Shown: piece after piece, positions 48,553 through 50,395 of the stretch
How positions within the stretch are numbered: position 1 is the stretch's first letter
Layout of the letters: each line of letters begins with the position of its first letter
Notes under the pieces: model-generated
Told to the model about the DNA's origin: nothing
Database searches by the model: none
The model's input: only the letters and a program-made list of their open reading frames with translations
NCBI GenBank assembly: GCA_947631245.1
Contig: CANRKP010000010.1
Coordinates: 1-50,395 of the forward strand
Direction of reading: 5' to 3'
Length of the DNA: 50,395 bases
Origin: an uncultured Clostridia bacterium
Lineage (GTDB): Bacteria > Bacillota > Clostridia > Oscillospirales > CAG-272
Made by a program: the position numbers and the translations under genes

Positions 48553-49248
48553 ATGGGACTCGGACTTCTTTTTGTAGGATACGTTTTCGTGTCCCTCTTT
48601 ACGCTCGCGCCGACATACTTTGTGACGGATCTTGTCGGCAGCTTCATCATTTTCGAGGCGCTCGGAAAGCTGCGCCGCCACGCGGAGAGATTCAGATACG
48701 CTCTCGCGGCGGTGTATGCGATGTTTGCCGTATCTGTCGTGCAGTGCGCGTATTACGCGGTAAAATATATAGGAATAATAGAAGGGCGCGCGGTATTTGA
48801 AAACGTGCTCGAGATAGTAAGGCTCGCGGTCATGTTCCTTCTGACGGAGGCGCTGCTTTTGTCGCTGTCTCAGCTCGCCTCAAATGTCGGGGACAGAAAG
48901 CTGTCCGAAAAAGGCACGAGAAACGCGTGGTTCTACGTCGTAAACTATGTTTTTATAATCGCGCTCTCGCTCGACTTTGATTTTCTTGCGGGCTTCAAAA
49001 GCGCGTTTATGGCGTTCGGACTGCTTTTGCGTATCGTCTGCGCGCTTCTGAACTGCGCCTTCATCTACAGTTGCTATATGTGGATCTGCCTTGAGGGCGA
49101 CCGCGATATGAGCAGGCCTTCGGCGGCGGACAGATTTATCGGAAAGCTCATGCCGAAAAAGGAAAAGGCGGACGATGCGCCCGCCGATAAAGACGCGGAG
49201 CCGAAGGTGTCCGAACAAAAGAAACCGACAAAAAAGAAGAAAAAATAA
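48553..49248 (+). CDS. Multi-pass membrane protein with Lys-rich tail, unknown
   Basis: 231 residues, about six hydrophobic helices (near 1-19, 22-38, 45-72, 84-105, 122-142 and 150-174) followed by an acidic-to-lysine-rich tail ending in a run of lysines (KKPTKKKKK). It starts 14 bases after secA with a weak AGGGG ribosome site. No motif is recognised. Gene order suggests co-transcription with secA and with the following membrane protein, perhaps as a small envelope module. Confidence 0.75.
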   Translation: MGLGLLFVGYVFVSLFTLAPTYFVTDLVGSFIIFEALGKLRRHAERFRYALAAVYAMFAVSVVQCAYYAVKYIGIIEGRAVFENVLEIVRLAVMFLLTEALLLSLSQLASNVGDRKLSEKGTRNAWFYVVNYVFIIALSLDFDFLAGFKSAFMAFGLLLRIVCALLNCAFIYSCYMWICLEGDRDMSRPSAADRFIGKLMPKKEKADDAPADKDAEPKVSEQKKPTKKKKK

Positions 49249-49272
49249 AGGAGCTTATAAGGAGGAACTGCG

Positions 49273-50395
49273 ATGTCGATAACAATATCGATAACAGCGG
49301 CAATACTTGCGGTCATCTTTTTTGCGAACCCCTATATTTCAACGCTCGACCTTCTGCCCGATGCCGTCGGCTGTCTTCTTATGTGGTATTCTCTTCGCCG
49401 TGCCGAGGCTTTTTCGCCGAAGCTCGAGGAGGCGCGCCGCCGCTGGCTGCGTCTCGCCGCTATAACGGGGCTCGATTTCATCGTCTCGTATGTCACCCCG
49501 ACAAGGGACGGGACGATGATACTGCTCGTCGTCTTTGTTTTCCGCATTGCGGAGGCATTCCTCATGTATAATGCCGCGGCGGAGACGTTTGACGGCGTCG
49601 TCTACCTCGGGACAAAATTCGAGGGCGACAGTATATATATGCACGACTCAAAACGCAAGCAAGAGCGGCGCAGCAGAAAAGAAAACGCGGAGCGCGCGCG
49701 CCTTGACAGGATGCTCGATCACGAACGCGAGCGCTACGAGCGCGAAACCGCCGACGGGATCGACGAGGAGCACCGTCACCGCGCGACCGTGCGTTACAGC
49801 CGCGCCGTCGCAAAGCTCTCAGCGGATGCAGGCAGAGTCAGGCACGACCGCGACGGGATCGCGGCTTTGTCCCGCCTGACGCTCGTGTTCCTTATAGTCA
49901 GGGCTGCCGCGTGCGTTCTTCCCGAATTTACGGCGCTTTCGTCTTATCAGCATCTCGGCGACGTGCCGGCGGAGGGTGCGTTCGATATAACGCGGTTCCG
50001 CCCGATGTTTATCTCACTCGGCTTTATTGTCGCCGCAGTCTTTGCGATATTTTGGCTCGTCAGAATGCTGATGTATATCGGAGGCATAAGGCGCGACAAG
50101 AGATTTCTCTCGGCTGTCAGGGATGAATTTGAGACGTTCGCAACAGAGAATTCCAACAAATATCTGAGCCGCAGGCTTTCGGCGGCGCTTACATTCCTTA
50201 TCATAGGCGTTGTATGCACGCTCGATATTGTCGTCGATAATATAAATTATGTGCCGGACTTCATCGCCGCCGTCTTCTTCGCGGGGTTTTTCATAATACT
50301 TTTAAAGGATCTCGAAAAGGCAAAGCGCGGGCTCATAATATGCGCGGCATGGGGCATTGCTGCTGTTGCTCAGTGGCTGACGGTATACGAATACG
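49273..50395 (+). CDS. Multi-pass membrane protein, continues beyond the right edge
   Basis: An open frame of 374 codons from ATG 49273 (AAGGAGGAAC upstream) to the window edge without stop. It begins SITISITAAILAVIFFANPYIS and has helices near 6-24, 35-49, 65-80, 90-107, 215-232, 255-275, 318-340, 345-360 and a last one at the edge. Between about 130 and 215 is a very charged region rich in Arg, Glu, Lys and Asp (SKRKQERRSRKENAERARL) that looks like a cytoplasmic helical or coiled-coil insert. No family is recognised. It follows the previous membrane protein by 24 bases and probably belongs to the same operon. C-terminus unknown because of the edge. Confidence 0.8.
   Translation, partial: MSITISITAAILAVIFFANPYISTLDLLPDAVGCLLMWYSLRRAEAFSPKLEEARRRWLRLAAITGLDFIVSYVTPTRDGTMILLVVFVFRIAEAFLMYNAAAETFDGVVYLGTKFEGDSIYMHDSKRKQERRSRKENAERARLDRMLDHERERYERETADGIDEEHRHRATVRYSRAVAKLSADAGRVRHDRDGIAALSRLTLVFLIVRAAACVLPEFTALSSYQHLGDVPAEGAFDITRFRPMFISLGFIVAAVFAIFWLVRMLMYIGGIRRDKRFLSAVRDEFETFATENSNKYLSRRLSAALTFLIIGVVCTLDIVVDNINYVPDFIAAVFFAGFFIILLKDLEKAKRGLIICAAWGIAAVAQWLTVYEY

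Overview
The window looks like a chromosomal stretch from a spore-forming, anaerobic clostridium-type Firmicute, probably a gut Oscillospirales/Eubacteriales relative; I cannot name a species. The grounds are a GerA/SpoVAF-type germination protein, a SecA with a C-terminal zinc tail, a YtrA-type GntR-ABC operon, a BceRS/BceAB-type module, many OmpR-type two-component systems, strong clostridial promoters (TTGnnn-17-TATAAT) and many U-tract hairpin terminators. No rRNA, tRNA or CRISPR array is seen.

Left arm (1-5.1 kb): an accessory redox/RiPP-like locus. An IS256-type end at the extreme left appears to cut a flavodoxin-fold reductase gene that is translationally coupled to an HxlR regulator. 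Divergently, one apparent operon encodes an eight-motif ACGX cysteine-repeat peptide, its radical SAM/SPASM partner, a nitroreductase, a PNPOx-ferredoxin fusion, a zinc-type macrodomain ADP-ribosylhydrolase and a SirTM-class sirtuin. This joins a candidate peptide-maturation system to a reversible protein ADP-ribosylation pair and is the most unusual block here.

5.1-11.3 kb: a Bce-type antimicrobial-peptide sensing and detoxification module (response regulator, GNAT, intramembrane-sensing kinase, ABC ATPase, large permease), a small membrane protein and a metallophosphoesterase. 11.4-16.2 kb: a clan-A glycoside hydrolase, a GH30 galactanase-like lipoprotein with an F5/8C domain, and a beta-carbonic anhydrase. 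16.3-20.8 kb: a LytTR regulator with a membrane protein, then an ECF sigma factor with an RsgI-like, PepSY-repeat transmembrane anti-sigma. 20.9-29.4 kb: a P-loop ATPase, a two-component system embedded among membrane proteins, ychF, and a second two-component system.

29.4-37.2 kb: rpe, ispF and ispD on the minus strand, pepD, a DinB-like gene of different base composition, a receiver-less wHTH regulator coupled to a glycerol-1-phosphate dehydrogenase, and a DUF4830 protein. Two copies of a roughly 145-bp multi-hairpin repeat lie here; both ends of each carry an extended -10 promoter box pointing at the neighbouring minus-strand gene. 37.2-50.4 kb: an RNA methyltransferase behind a structured leader, a membrane protein, the germination gene, the GntR-ABC operon with a clear operator, yajC, a TIGR04086-type membrane protein, secA and two membrane proteins, the last running off the right edge.
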